From: Peribacillus kribbensis DSM 17871
GTDB taxonomy: Bacteria; Bacillota; Bacilli; Bacillales; DSM-1321
Assembly (NCBI RefSeq): GCF_000430765.1
Contig: NZ_KE387237.1
Coordinates: forward strand, 46,209 to 110,208
Direction of reading: 5' to 3'
Length of the DNA stretch: 64,000 nt
The notes beneath the pieces are model-generated. The model did not search any database. It worked only from the letters and a program-made list of their open reading frames with translations, and was not told where the DNA came from. The number at the start of each line of letters is the position of its first letter. Position 1 is the stretch's first letter. A program made the position numbers and the translations under genes. Below, piece by piece: positions 46,185 to 54,576 of this stretch.

Positions 46185-46213
46185 TTGAGAATTAGCATCT
46201 CCCTTACTGTAAT
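46185..46213 (+). promoter_or_regulatory. Sigma-A promoter of the short-chain dehydrogenase
   Basis: TTGAGA (46185-46190), 17 bases, TGTAAT (46208-46213), 45 bases before the start codon. Confidence 0.5.
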
Positions 46214-46258
46214 TGGGAACAATAAATTGGCATGCTATTTCGAATGGAGGAATTTAAC

Positions 46259-47044
46259 ATGGACAAAACAATTTTCATTACTGGTGCAGGCACCGGGCTT
46301 GGCAGAGGCGCAGCAATTGGTCTTGCCAAAAAAGGTCATCGTGTGATTGCCGCTACAGAGCTTACTTCTCAAAAAACAGACCTTCTGCGGGAAGCGAATG
46401 ACCTGGAACTGGATATAGAGGTGATTAAAGTCGATATTACGAACCCTTTGGATCTGGAACAGATAGAAAAGTATGATTTTGACATATTTGTTGCAAATGC
46501 TGCCATTAATGAACGAGGGCCTCTCGGGGAAGTGCCGATGAACCGATTTCGGGCACTCTTTGAGGTAAATGTTTTCGCAACCTTGGAAACAGTACAGATA
46601 GCTGCACGTAAGATGGTTCAAAAGGGAAGCGGAAAAATCGTCTTTATGAGTTCAGAATCTGGAGTTTTGGCATCTCCATATGGCGGTCCATATGCCGCTA
46701 CAAAGCACGCGATTGAAGCAATTGCCCATACCCTTCAGTTGGAACTTCAAGGTTTTGGAGTAAAAGTTGCCACCATTAACCCTGGTTCCTTCAAGACAGG
46801 TTTTAATGACCGCGCGGCAGAAGAGCTATGGAAATGGTACGATGAAGAGAAAAACTTTACGAGAAAAGAGGATATTAAAAAGGCGGAAGAGGGCTTAAAC
46901 AACCAGTTTGATCCGGAAGATATGATTGCAAAAATGGTAGAAATCATCCCAGCTGACCATCATAAATTCCGGACCGCCTATCCTCAGCAAACCGAGAAAC
47001 AGATGAAGCAAGAAGAACAAAAATGGTGGGAGATGGACATATAG
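46259..47044 (+). CDS. Short-chain dehydrogenase/reductase
   Basis: A 261-residue NAD(P)-dependent SDR with all classical motifs: TGAGTGLGRG (cofactor, residues 8-17), VANAAIN (about 83-89), catalytic serine region FMSSESG and active-site YAATK (about 145-149). Substrate unknown. ATG 46259 has GGAGG 8 bases upstream; the open frame begins earlier (46232) without a ribosome binding site. It is not part of the B. subtilis tyrS-rpsD neighbourhood, so it is a local addition. No clear terminator directly after it; a relic follows. Confidence 0.85.
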   Translation: MDKTIFITGAGTGLGRGAAIGLAKKGHRVIAATELTSQKTDLLREANDLELDIEVIKVDITNPLDLEQIEKYDFDIFVANAAINERGPLGEVPMNRFRALFEVNVFATLETVQIAARKMVQKGSGKIVFMSSESGVLASPYGGPYAATKHAIEAIAHTLQLELQGFGVKVATINPGSFKTGFNDRAAEELWKWYDEEKNFTRKEDIKKAEEGLNNQFDPEDMIAKMVEIIPADHHKFRTAYPQQTEKQMKQEEQKWWEMDI

Positions 47045-47170
47045 GACGCTTCTGGCTTTGGGCAGCTGCTCCCCGCTTAACCAGAACTGGATGTTTATGT
47101 TTACAACACATTTTTAAGCTGGATGCAAGACATCTTTCCGTTCCCGAGTACACTCCGGTTGTTTTATAAT

Positions 47171-47257
47171 GAGGTTCTAATTATTGATCGCAAAGATAAA
47201 GGACAGACTACGGATGCAGCTGCAGGCATTATTTGCCCGTGGGTATCACAGCAGTAA
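47171..47257 (+). pseudogene. Relic of a FAD-dependent amine/amino-acid oxidoreductase
   Basis: A 28-codon piece reads EVLIIDRKDKGQTTDAAAGI and then ICPWVSQQ before a stop. This matches, as I recall it, the N-terminal segment just after the FAD fold (IDR...GQATDAAAGI.CPW.SQ) of DadA/YurR-like oxidases. The GxGxxG start before it and the whole rest of the gene are missing, and there is no start codon or ribosome binding site. Confidence 0.6.
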
Positions 47258-47261
47258 AAAC

Positions 47262-47305
47262 AAAGAACCCTAGAAGCGTTGATGCAACGCTTCTAGGGTT
47301 CTTTT
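47262..47305. terminator. Terminator of rpsD
   Basis: Twenty-base perfect stem AAAGAACCCTAGAAGCGTTG and its inverse with a three-base loop; usable in both directions. Confidence 0.92.
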
Positions 47306-47330
47306 GATTGCTGATTAATAAGCAAATCAA

Positions 47331-47933
47331 TTAACGAGAGTAGAATTCAACGATAAGAGCTTCGTTGATTTCAGCAGGCATTTCAGAACGCTCAGGAAGG
47401 CGAGTGAAAGTACCTTCTAACTTGTCAGCATCGAAAGTCAGGTAATCAGGAACAAAGTTGCTCACTTCGATTGCTTCTTTAACGATGTCAAGGCTGCGAG
47501 ATTTTTCGCGAAGGCTGATTGTTTGACCAGGCTGCACACGGTATGACGGGATGTCTACGCGGCTTCCATCAACAATGATGTGGCCGTGGTTAACAAGCTG
47601 ACGAGCTTGACGGCGAGTACGGGCAAGTCCAAGACGGTATACAAGGTTATCTAGACGGCTTTCAAGAAGAACCATGAAGTTCTCACCGTGTTTACCTTGC
47701 ATTTTACCAGCTTTGTCAAAAGTAGTGCGGAATTGACGCTCGTTAACTCCGAACATATGACGAAGCTTTTGCTTTTCTTGTAATTGTAATCCGTATTCAG
47801 AAAGCTTTTTACGTTGGTTTGGACCATGTTGTCCAGGAGCGTAAGGGCGTTTTTCAAGTTCCTTACCAGTTCCAGTTAATGAAATGCCTAGGCGGCGGGA
47901 TAATTTCCAGCTTGGGCCAGTATAGCGAGCCAT
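47331..47933 (-). CDS. rpsD: 30S ribosomal protein S4
   Basis: The 200-residue primary assembly protein of the 30S subunit begins [25 protein letters not shown] and has the S4 RNA-binding domain at about 90-155 ([26 protein letters not shown]). It lacks the N-terminal zinc cysteines of some S4 proteins (C- type form). As in other Bacillus species it is outside the main ribosomal clusters, next to tyrS. AAAGGAGGAG precedes ATG 47933. A long leader and a good promoter upstream suggest S4 autoregulation. Confidence 0.97.
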   Translation of the reverse strand: MARYTGPSWKLSRRLGISLTGTGKELEKRPYAPGQHGPNQRKKLSEYGLQLQEKQKLRHMFGVNERQFRTTFDKAGKMQGKHGENFMVLLESRLDNLVYRLGLARTRRQARQLVNHGHIIVDGSRVDIPSYRVQPGQTISLREKSRSLDIVKEAIEVSNFVPDYLTFDADKLEGTFTRLPERSEMPAEINEALIVEFYSR

Positions 47934-48118
47934 AAATGACTCCTCCTTTAATTGTTTTTATTTTGGTAAAATAAAAACAGATGTGATCGTACATTATATG
48001 CCATTATGTTTTCATGCACCTTCGCCCTAGCAGCACAGGGTTACGAGATGCACCTCCAGAATGTGAGGAACAAAATGAGTACATATAAGTGTTCACATAG
48101 GCTGCGATATTTTACACA
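47934..48118 (-). promoter_or_regulatory. Long 5' leader of rpsD, likely S4 autoregulatory
   Basis: From the promoter at 48125-48154 the leader is about 185 bases. A perfect hairpin TGTTTTTATTTT / AAAATAAAAACA (47957-47983 on the plus strand) lies just before the ribosome binding site. B. subtilis rpsD is repressed by S4 through its leader; I infer the same here but did not model the pseudoknot. Confidence 0.55.
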
Positions 48119-48124
48119 AAAGCC

Positions 48125-48154
48125 ATTATATTATGGATTGTATATAAAAGTCAA
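48125..48154 (-). promoter_or_regulatory. Sigma-A promoter of rpsD
   Basis: On the minus strand TTGACT (48149-48154), 18 bases, TATAAT (48125-48130). Confidence 0.75.
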
Positions 48155-48409
48155 TACCAGGATTTGAATTTTATCTTTATTAGTAGCTGCTTTAACAAAA
48201 AGAACGCTGCAGCAACAGCCATTTTTTTAAAGTGCCCTTATTTGAAGATGGAGATTTTTAAAAATATTAAAAACTTATAAAGGAAATTTTATACATACTT
48301 GTATATAATAGATAATAGATTTCGTCGGAAATCTTACAGCATAGCAGGAGCTATTATTCTGTGGGGTTTGCCGTGCTTTTCGACTATAGACATATTTAGG
48401 ATGAGCAAA

Positions 48410-50260
48410 ATGAGCATACATAAGAGTGATTGGATCTGTAAATTAAATAGAACCTTTTTTCAATTCGACTTCACCGGGGATTGGACAGAGGAAGATTATA
48501 TAACCTGGCTGCTTCTCAAGCTTCGGGAAGAGCTGGATGATGTAAAGGCCATCTCCTATTACAAATATAATGAATGGAACAGGAATTATACCTATTCTGG
48601 TTCTGCTGGGGAGGAAGGAGAAGTTTCGTTTCCAGCTTCGGATTCCCTGCAGGAAATGCCATATTATTATAAACATGCACCATGCAGGGAGCTCAAAGCC
48701 TTTGATTTGGTGATGCCTTTAAAAACGGAGAAGCACATATTCGGTATTTTGGCTTTCAAGGAGTATACTCTGGGATCGCTTGAGGCACATGCGGACGAAT
48801 ACAAGGAGCTTGCAGAAGAAATCAGCAAGGTTTTTTATGCAGTTTACGACTTTGCGAGTTCTGTGAAAAAGGCCAGGAGGTACAAAAAGCTTTTTGAGAT
48901 TACTGAGACATTTCAGGCTTCCATGGATATGGATGACGTACTTCATGGTATCATCCAGATTCTAAAAGAAGTTTACCCTCTATTCAGCTACAAGCTTCTC
49001 TTATCACATGATTCAGGTGCCAGTGAATGCCTGCCGATTGATGAGCTTGAATATGAATCAGAGGATACTCCTGCCATGCAGGCGCTTTTGACAGGAACCA
49101 TCCAGACGAAGGCCGGTGCTGATAAAAGAAGCATATCCCTCTATGCGCCATTAAAGGGAAGACAGGGGATTTATGGTGTCCTTAAGGTCGCTGCTGCCGG
49201 TGCGCTGTTTTTCCCAGCAGAGGAAATCGAGTTCGTACAGCTTCTTGCAGGAACAGCAGGGGCTGCCCTGGAGAATGCCCAGCTTTACCAGCAGTCAAGG
49301 AGATTAATTTCCGATCTGCAGCTGATCAATGAGACTTCCCATAAATTGAATTCTAATCTGCGTTTGAGTGAAACCATCAGTTATATGAGAAACCAAATAG
49401 TTAAGAACTTTGGGGCCCAGGAGATTGGTTTTTTTATGTTCAGCGAGGAGAAAAAGCCGATTGTTCTGGAAGAGTCCACAGACTTCTTTCGTGATTCGGA
49501 TTCAGAGGAATACACTGCATTCATCACAGCTGAAATCTTTCGGGAAAGGGAGGCTCTCTACATGGGGGACGCCCGGGGACAGGGGGCTTTATCGGAAGCA
49601 AAATACCGATCCGTAATCGCAGTTCCCATGATCCAGAGTGATTCTCTGAATGGATTTGCCCTTGTTTTGCATCAGGAGCCTTATCATTTTACTTTTGATA
49701 ATTTCAAGCTTCTTCAATCTCTGATCCATCATTCCACATTGGCTTTTGCCAACTCCATGCTTCGGGAAGAACTGGAAAAAATGGTGATTACTGATTCGCT
49801 GACCAAGCTGTACTCCAGGGGCTATCTGGATGAAAAATTGCAGCACTCCCTTGAACATGATTCAGAGGGGACGTTTATCCTTCTTGATATTGATAATTTT
49901 AAAAAGGTCAATGATACATATGGGCACCAGGTGGGGGATGAAGTGCTGGTACAGGTGGCGGATTTGATCATGAAGAACATCCGCGGGACGGACATTGGAG
50001 TAAGATGGGGCGGAGAAGAATTGGCCATTTATCTTCCGGGCGTTTCCCTTGATATTGGTGTCTGCATTGCTAAACGGCTCCTGGACAAGGTGAAGAGCAC
50101 CTCATCTCCGGCCGTAACCATTTCCTGCGGAATTTCCCATTGGATAAAAAGTCCTGGAGAAACCGCCAAGGCTCTGTTTAGAAGAGCGGATGAAGCATTG
50201 TATAAGGCGAAGAACTCCGGGAAGAACCGCCTGTTTATCCACGAGGAGGATTCTCTGTAA
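48410..50260 (+). CDS. dgcP: Diguanylate cyclase DgcP (YtrP), GAF-GGDEF
   Basis: About 616 residues: two or three GAF-like sensor domains (about 30-440) and a C-terminal GGDEF domain (about 450-616). The active-site loop is GGEEL (534-538), an accepted active form, and the inhibitory I-site RxxD is intact (R525-GT-D528, five residues before). It should make c-di-GMP and be product-inhibited. No membrane helix is seen from ATG 48410, which has AGGATGA 5 bases upstream; the frame is open back to 48299. B. subtilis DgcP (YtrP) sits in the same place near ytsP. Confidence 0.88.
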   Translation: MSIHKSDWICKLNRTFFQFDFTGDWTEEDYITWLLLKLREELDDVKAISYYKYNEWNRNYTYSGSAGEEGEVSFPASDSLQEMPYYYKHAPCRELKAFDLVMPLKTEKHIFGILAFKEYTLGSLEAHADEYKELAEEISKVFYAVYDFASSVKKARRYKKLFEITETFQASMDMDDVLHGIIQILKEVYPLFSYKLLLSHDSGASECLPIDELEYESEDTPAMQALLTGTIQTKAGADKRSISLYAPLKGRQGIYGVLKVAAAGALFFPAEEIEFVQLLAGTAGAALENAQLYQQSRRLISDLQLINETSHKLNSNLRLSETISYMRNQIVKNFGAQEIGFFMFSEEKKPIVLEESTDFFRDSDSEEYTAFITAEIFREREALYMGDARGQGALSEAKYRSVIAVPMIQSDSLNGFALVLHQEPYHFTFDNFKLLQSLIHHSTLAFANSMLREELEKMVITDSLTKLYSRGYLDEKLQHSLEHDSEGTFILLDIDNFKKVNDTYGHQVGDEVLVQVADLIMKNIRGTDIGVRWGGEELAIYLPGVSLDIGVCIAKRLLDKVKSTSSPAVTISCGISHWIKSPGETAKALFRRADEALYKAKNSGKNRLFIHEEDSL

Positions 50261-50312
50261 GGTCCTCCTGAACCGCAGGCAATAAAAATGGCTGGATATT
50301 GGAGGGAGAACG

Positions 50313-50843
50313 ATGTCGCTGCTATTGCTCCTGGGCATTCTTGGATTCATCCTTGTTATTGTATTAAAAAAACCCCTTATCATTTCATTTGAGGAAAATA
50401 ATAGATGGGTGAACAAGCTGAAAAGAGCCAAATGGTTTCAGAATCATTGGCTGTCAGGATTATTCTTGTTTTCTATGAATGCTGCCTTGTTTGCAGCAGT
50501 CTGTTTATTCTTTATCCTGCTGAGCTTTTTTGTTATTCCCTATTTACATATTCTTGTGGGCTTTGCTGCTGTTATTCTCAGTTTTATTTTGTGGATTGCT
50601 ATCACGAAAGCATGGAAGGGCACAAGGTGGAACCGTTTTAAGATGGGAATCACGGGAAGCAGCTTTTATATTTTACTTATTGCTGGTTTCGCCTATTGGA
50701 TGAGGGAACTGAAGCCCTCTTATCCGGGGGAGGATATATTCATGGGAGCAATCTTCCTGATATTTGGAATGATTGCAGCCCTGATCGCCTTTATTGCATG
50801 CCTGGTCATTACTGGATTTTCACATAAGCAGTCTGAATTGTAG
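50313..50843 (+). CDS. Multi-helix membrane protein of unknown function
   Basis: 176 residues with about five predicted helices (about 1-17, 47-70, 72-95, 112-128, 143-168) and a basic loop (residues 30-42). No family recognised. GGAGGGAG precedes ATG 50313. It follows dgcP after 52 bases with no terminator between, so the two may be cotranscribed; a link to c-di-GMP signalling is only a guess from that. Confidence 0.65.
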   Translation: MSLLLLLGILGFILVIVLKKPLIISFEENNRWVNKLKRAKWFQNHWLSGLFLFSMNAALFAAVCLFFILLSFFVIPYLHILVGFAAVILSFILWIAITKAWKGTRWNRFKMGITGSSFYILLIAGFAYWMRELKPSYPGEDIFMGAIFLIFGMIAALIAFIACLVITGFSHKQSEL

Positions 50844-50979
50844 ATGATAGAGGCGCTAAATCATCAGATCATAAAGGCCATTGATAAGAGAAAATGAGCC
50901 GTTAAGCTAATTTACTCCGGCTTATAAGGTAATACATTAAAATCGCCTTGGTTTTACTGCTGCATTCTTTTTTATATCC

Positions 50980-51108
50980 TGCCGAGTGGAATGTAAGGTG
51001 CGAAGACTCCTGCGGGATCAGCGGGACAGGTGAGACCCCGCAGGCGTAGCTGAGGAGGCTCACCGCACGCCCCGCGGAAAGCGAAGCGCCTGGAATGGAA
51101 CTCGGGCA
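50980..51108 (+). repeat. Interspersed palindromic repeat, copy C
   Basis: About 129 bases with inverted ends CTGCCGAG / CTCGGGCAG and the core CTCCTGCGGGATCAGCGGG (from 51007). Inside, GAGACCCCGCAGGCG and GCACGCCCCGCGGAAAGCG are found in inverse form in copy A. Confidence 0.85.
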
Positions 51109-51124
51109 GCCCATTTAAACGAAA

Positions 51125-51150
51125 AGCCCGGTTCTAATGTGAACCGGGCT
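51125..51150. terminator. Terminator of ytsP
   Basis: AGCCCGGTTC / GAACCGGGCT perfect stem, six-base loop. Confidence 0.85.
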
Positions 51151-51164
51151 CCCTTCATTTGCTC

Positions 51165-51644
51165 CTATAGATGAGCACAAAGCTCTTTTACGAATAGCTC
51201 CAGATATTTTTGGTCTTCTTCGTCAAAACGGTTTTTTTCTGGGGAATCGATATCCAGGACGCCAAGGAGCTGGCCGTCTTTTAGGAGCGGAACCACAATC
51301 TCTGACTGGGATGCCGCATCGCAGGCTATATGGCCTGGGAACTGGTGGACGTCCTCTACACGGACCGTTTCGCGCTTTTCAGCAGACGTACCGCAGACAC
51401 CGCGTCCAAAAGGAATGCGGACACAAGCAGGAAGTCCCTGGAAGGGTCCGAGCACAAGCTCATTTTCTTCTGTTAAATAAAAGCCCGCCCAGTTAATGTT
51501 ATCCAGGAATTGATTGAGCAGGGCGGATGCATTGCTTAAATTGGCGATTTTATTCGTTTCGCCCTCTAATAGCGCAGCAAGCTGCTTAATGGCAAGCTGA
51601 TAGTTTTCTTCTTTTGTACCTCTGTATAACTGTGGATTAAACAT
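51165..51644 (-). CDS. msrC: Free methionine-R-sulfoxide reductase (GAF domain)
   Basis: A 159-residue protein that is one GAF domain. The three conserved cysteines of fRMsr are present with E. coli MsrC spacing: C74 (LPACVRI), C84 (GRGVCGTS) and C108 (HIACDA). It reduces free methionine-(R)-sulfoxide. B. subtilis name YtsP. ATG 51644 has AGAGGAG 10 bases upstream; the ATG at 51674 lies before that site. Confidence 0.92.
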   Translation of the reverse strand: MFNPQLYRGTKEENYQLAIKQLAALLEGETNKIANLSNASALLNQFLDNINWAGFYLTEENELVLGPFQGLPACVRIPFGRGVCGTSAEKRETVRVEDVHQFPGHIACDAASQSEIVVPLLKDGQLLGVLDIDSPEKNRFDEEDQKYLELFVKELCAHL

Positions 51645-51791
51645 ATTTCCATCTCTCCTCTTAATTTTCTGCAATTTATGGAATCGGTTTGTAGATATAC
51701 CTGCTAGTTTGTCGAGATGTTTTTAAAGGGAAATAACATGCATAAGAAGAATATATCTAAAAAAGACTCTTGTGAAAAGCAGGTGGATCAA

Positions 51792-52433
51792 ATGAGCCGA
51801 AATAGTGAAACCAGGAACTCGATCATTGACGCTGCTCTTTATTTATTCCATATTAAAGGATTTCATGCAACATCTGTCCGCGACATATCTGCAAGGGCTG
51901 GAGTCAACTCAGCGAACATTTCCTACTATTTTAAAAATAAGAATGGCCTGCTGGAGCATTGTTTAACTTCTTTCTTGGACGAATATCTGCAGCTGATTGA
52001 ACACCATCTTGAAACCCTTTTTATTGCCGGGCCTGAAGGATGTTTAAGGAGCTTGATTAAGGAAATATTAGCTTTTCAGCGGTCCAACCATCTGGCAGCG
52101 AGGTTTGTTTATGGCGAACTATCCTTTGACTCCAGCTTGAACAGGGAGATTTTATCCACCTACTGGACAAAGGAAAAATATTATCTGACCACGATTTTAG
52201 AAGCTGGAGTCGAAGGCGGTGTGTTCCGGAAAGTCTCTCCGCCAATGTTTATCCTTCAATTAAAAGGCCTTTTGACAGCCCCTCTTCTTCATGCACATTA
52301 TTCCATGGAAGTTTTGTATCAATTTCCCCAAGAAGAATTTTTCACAGCTAAATATTTGGATGAAATATATGAATATATGGACCACCATATCCTTAATCCG
52401 TATATCCGGATCGCAGCAGGGATGCATGGATAA
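51792..52433 (+). CDS. refZ: RefZ (YttP), TetR-family division regulator
   Basis: A 213-residue TetR-type protein with an N-terminal helix-turn-helix (IIDAALYLFHIKGFHATSVR then DISARAGVNSANISYYFKNK) and an all-helical C-terminal domain. Its size and its place between ytsP and ezrA match B. subtilis RefZ, which binds motifs near the origin and acts on FtsZ so that the right part of the chromosome is caught in the forespore. ATG 51792 is preferred because AGGTGG lies 5 bases before it and it gives the usual N-terminus; longer starts at 51717 and 51738 are possible. Confidence 0.87.
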   Translation: MSRNSETRNSIIDAALYLFHIKGFHATSVRDISARAGVNSANISYYFKNKNGLLEHCLTSFLDEYLQLIEHHLETLFIAGPEGCLRSLIKEILAFQRSNHLAARFVYGELSFDSSLNREILSTYWTKEKYYLTTILEAGVEGGVFRKVSPPMFILQLKGLLTAPLLHAHYSMEVLYQFPQEEFFTAKYLDEIYEYMDHHILNPYIRIAAGMHG

Positions 52434-52465
52434 ACGGACGATCGCAGCTAAAGCGGCCGCGGCTT

Positions 52466-52503
52466 GAGCACTTTCCCATTAGGCTGGGAGGTGTTCTTTT
52501 TTT
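52466..52503 (+). terminator. Terminator of refZ
   Basis: GAGCACTTTCCCA / TGGGAGGTGTTC imperfect stem, six-base loop, seven T. Confidence 0.85.
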
Positions 52504-52591
52504 GTCAAGATGAATGGGTGACCTATTTTATAAGAGTAGAACTGCCATTTCTGCTTATGGAGCAGCAGCCCCTTCTTTTTTTGAAGCAATT

Positions 52592-52652
52592 TTTTTGACT
52601 TACATGTAATGGAAATAAAATGTCTAAAAAAAATCATTTTTCTAGTCAAAAA
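52592..52652. other. Spaced inverted repeat upstream of ezrA
   Basis: TTTTTGACT (52592-52600) and its inverse AGTCAAAAA (52644-52652), 43 bases apart, in the 315-base refZ-ezrA gap. TTGACT could be a -35, but no -10 fits at 17 bases. Otherwise the gap is AT-rich and empty. Confidence 0.3.
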
Positions 52653-52748
52653 TGTATGTGAACATGGTATCATAAAAGCACTGACATTAAGCTAATTAGA
52701 GAAATTCGTTCATATACATGATTTTTTCCTTAGAGCAGGGGGCTTACA

Positions 52749-54440
52749 ATGGAATACATAATCGGTGCCATAGTGATTATTTTAGCGTTTTTTACAATGG
52801 GTTATATCTTAAAAAAGAAGCATTATAAAGAATTGGACAGGCTTGAGGCGTGGAAGCTGGATATCATGAACCGGCCCGTACTGGAGGAACTTTCTAAGGT
52901 AAAACAGCTGAATATGACCGGTGAAACGGAAGAAATGTTTGAACGCTGGAGAAGAGAATGGGATGAAATGATCACCATCCGCCTTCCTGAAATAGAAGAG
53001 CTGCTTTTTGACGGAGAAGAGCATGCGGACAGGTTTCAATTTAAAAAGACTAAAATGGTTCAGAGGGAAATTGAGGGGAAGCTCGTTTCGTTCGAAAAAT
53101 CCATTCAAAGCATCCTGGGTGAATTGAATGAGCTTGTCGGGAGTGAAGAAAAAAACCGTGCGGAGATAGAAGAATTAAAGGATGGATATCGAAGCTTGAA
53201 GAAGTCTCTTCTTGCACACCGGCACACCTTCGCAAAAGCGGCAGACAGGCTTGAGGGCATTCTGGAGAATGTGGTTCAGATGTTTGGAGAATTTGATGAA
53301 GCGACAGAAAACGGGAATTATTTAAAGGCAAGGGAATACCTTCTGCAGATTAAATCCATGCTGGAGGATGTCCGGAACAAAATGGAATTGATCCCGGAGC
53401 TCCTTATTGAAGCTCATTCGGGAATCCCATCCCAAATTGAGGAATTAAGAAACGGTTTTAAAGAGATGGTGGAGCAGGGGTATATCCTGGATCATATCCA
53501 ATTTGAGAAAGAGATGGACCGCCTGGAGGAAGAGTTAACGGTTTACAGCTCTCATGTGGATGCTGGAGAAGCTGGAGAAGCTGAAAAAGGAATGGCAGAG
53601 ATACAGGAAAGCTTGAACAATCTGTATGATGTGCTGGAGGGAGAGGCTGTAGCCAGGAATTATGTTTACAGCCAAGAACCAAAAATGAGAGAAGAACTCT
53701 CCATTCTCGAATTTGGCAATGAAAAGCTGAAGGCTGAAACGGCGATTGTCCTTCAAAGCTACCATCTTCCCGAGCATGACCTGGAGTTTCAGAAAGGTCT
53801 TGAGAAAGTGATGTCCCAGCTGTCCAAGAGATTCCTCCTGCTTCAGTCGAAACTGGATCAGGATAATCAGGCTCACTCGGTCTTGAGCGGCGAACTGAAG
53901 GAACTTGAAGAACAGATGAGGCAGGTCAGGGAAGAGCAGGCCGTTTATTCAGCTAAGCTTCATGCCCTGCGGAAAGATGAATTGGAAGCGAGAGATTCTC
54001 TGTCTGTCTTGAAGAAAAAACTGGGTGAAATTTCCCGTATGATTGCAAAAAGCAATATCCCGGGCCTTCCTGAAGAGTATGAAGTCAGTGTGGGTGAGGT
54101 GAGGGAAAGCTTGTCTGATGTTGAAACCAAACTGGAGGAGACTCCTCTTGATATGGCGTCCGTCAGAATTTTCCTGGAAAAGGCAGAATCCTCTGTCGCC
54201 AAGCTGTATGAGATGTCCAAGGATCTTGTGGAGAATATGGTGATTGCTGAAAAGGTCATTCAATACGGGAATAGATACAGAAGCAAATATCCATCTGTGG
54301 CTGAGGCACTCAGAAGGGCGGAAGTTAACTTCCACAATTATCAGTATCAGGAAGCCTTGGAGCAGGCCGCATCTGTACTTGAAAAAGTGGAGCCTGGCTG
54401 CTTAAAAAAGATTGAGCACGATCTTGAAAAAGTGAAATAA
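52749..54440 (+). CDS. ezrA: Septation ring regulator EzrA
   Basis: 563 residues: an N-terminal membrane helix (MEYIIGAIVIILAFFTMGYI) and a very long helical region, spectrin-like coiled coils, to the C-terminus; glutamate- and lysine-rich with heptads. EzrA restrains FtsZ ring formation at the poles and helps recruit PBPs. Residues near 505-525 (NMVIAEKVIQYGNRYRSKYP) include the conserved QNR-like patch (YGNRYR), which is needed for midcell targeting in B. subtilis. Length agrees with the family. Position beside refZ and nifZ matches B. subtilis. Confidence 0.94.
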   Translation: MEYIIGAIVIILAFFTMGYILKKKHYKELDRLEAWKLDIMNRPVLEELSKVKQLNMTGETEEMFERWRREWDEMITIRLPEIEELLFDGEEHADRFQFKKTKMVQREIEGKLVSFEKSIQSILGELNELVGSEEKNRAEIEELKDGYRSLKKSLLAHRHTFAKAADRLEGILENVVQMFGEFDEATENGNYLKAREYLLQIKSMLEDVRNKMELIPELLIEAHSGIPSQIEELRNGFKEMVEQGYILDHIQFEKEMDRLEEELTVYSSHVDAGEAGEAEKGMAEIQESLNNLYDVLEGEAVARNYVYSQEPKMREELSILEFGNEKLKAETAIVLQSYHLPEHDLEFQKGLEKVMSQLSKRFLLLQSKLDQDNQAHSVLSGELKELEEQMRQVREEQAVYSAKLHALRKDELEARDSLSVLKKKLGEISRMIAKSNIPGLPEEYEVSVGEVRESLSDVETKLEETPLDMASVRIFLEKAESSVAKLYEMSKDLVENMVIAEKVIQYGNRYRSKYPSVAEALRRAEVNFHNYQYQEALEQAASVLEKVEPGCLKKIEHDLEKVK

Positions 54441-54449
54441 TACAAGTAT

Positions 54450-54480
54450 TAGTCTCTTTTTGAAAGAGGCTTTTCTTTTT
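54450..54480 (+). terminator. Terminator of ezrA
   Basis: GTCTCTTT / AAAGAGGC stem, then TTTTCTTTTT. Confidence 0.75.
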
Positions 54481-54576
54481 GCTGGCCAATACATCTTTCA
54501 AAACTCATCATTTGAAGCATACTAATTTTAATTCATTCTATTTCCTTTATAATGTTAGTTGAATGTAGGTGAACTT

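Noticed and set aside
46083..46346. 87-codon plus-strand frame across the start of the short-chain dehydrogenase
   Set aside because: Overlaps the promoter and first codons of a well-supported gene in another frame; no ribosome binding site.
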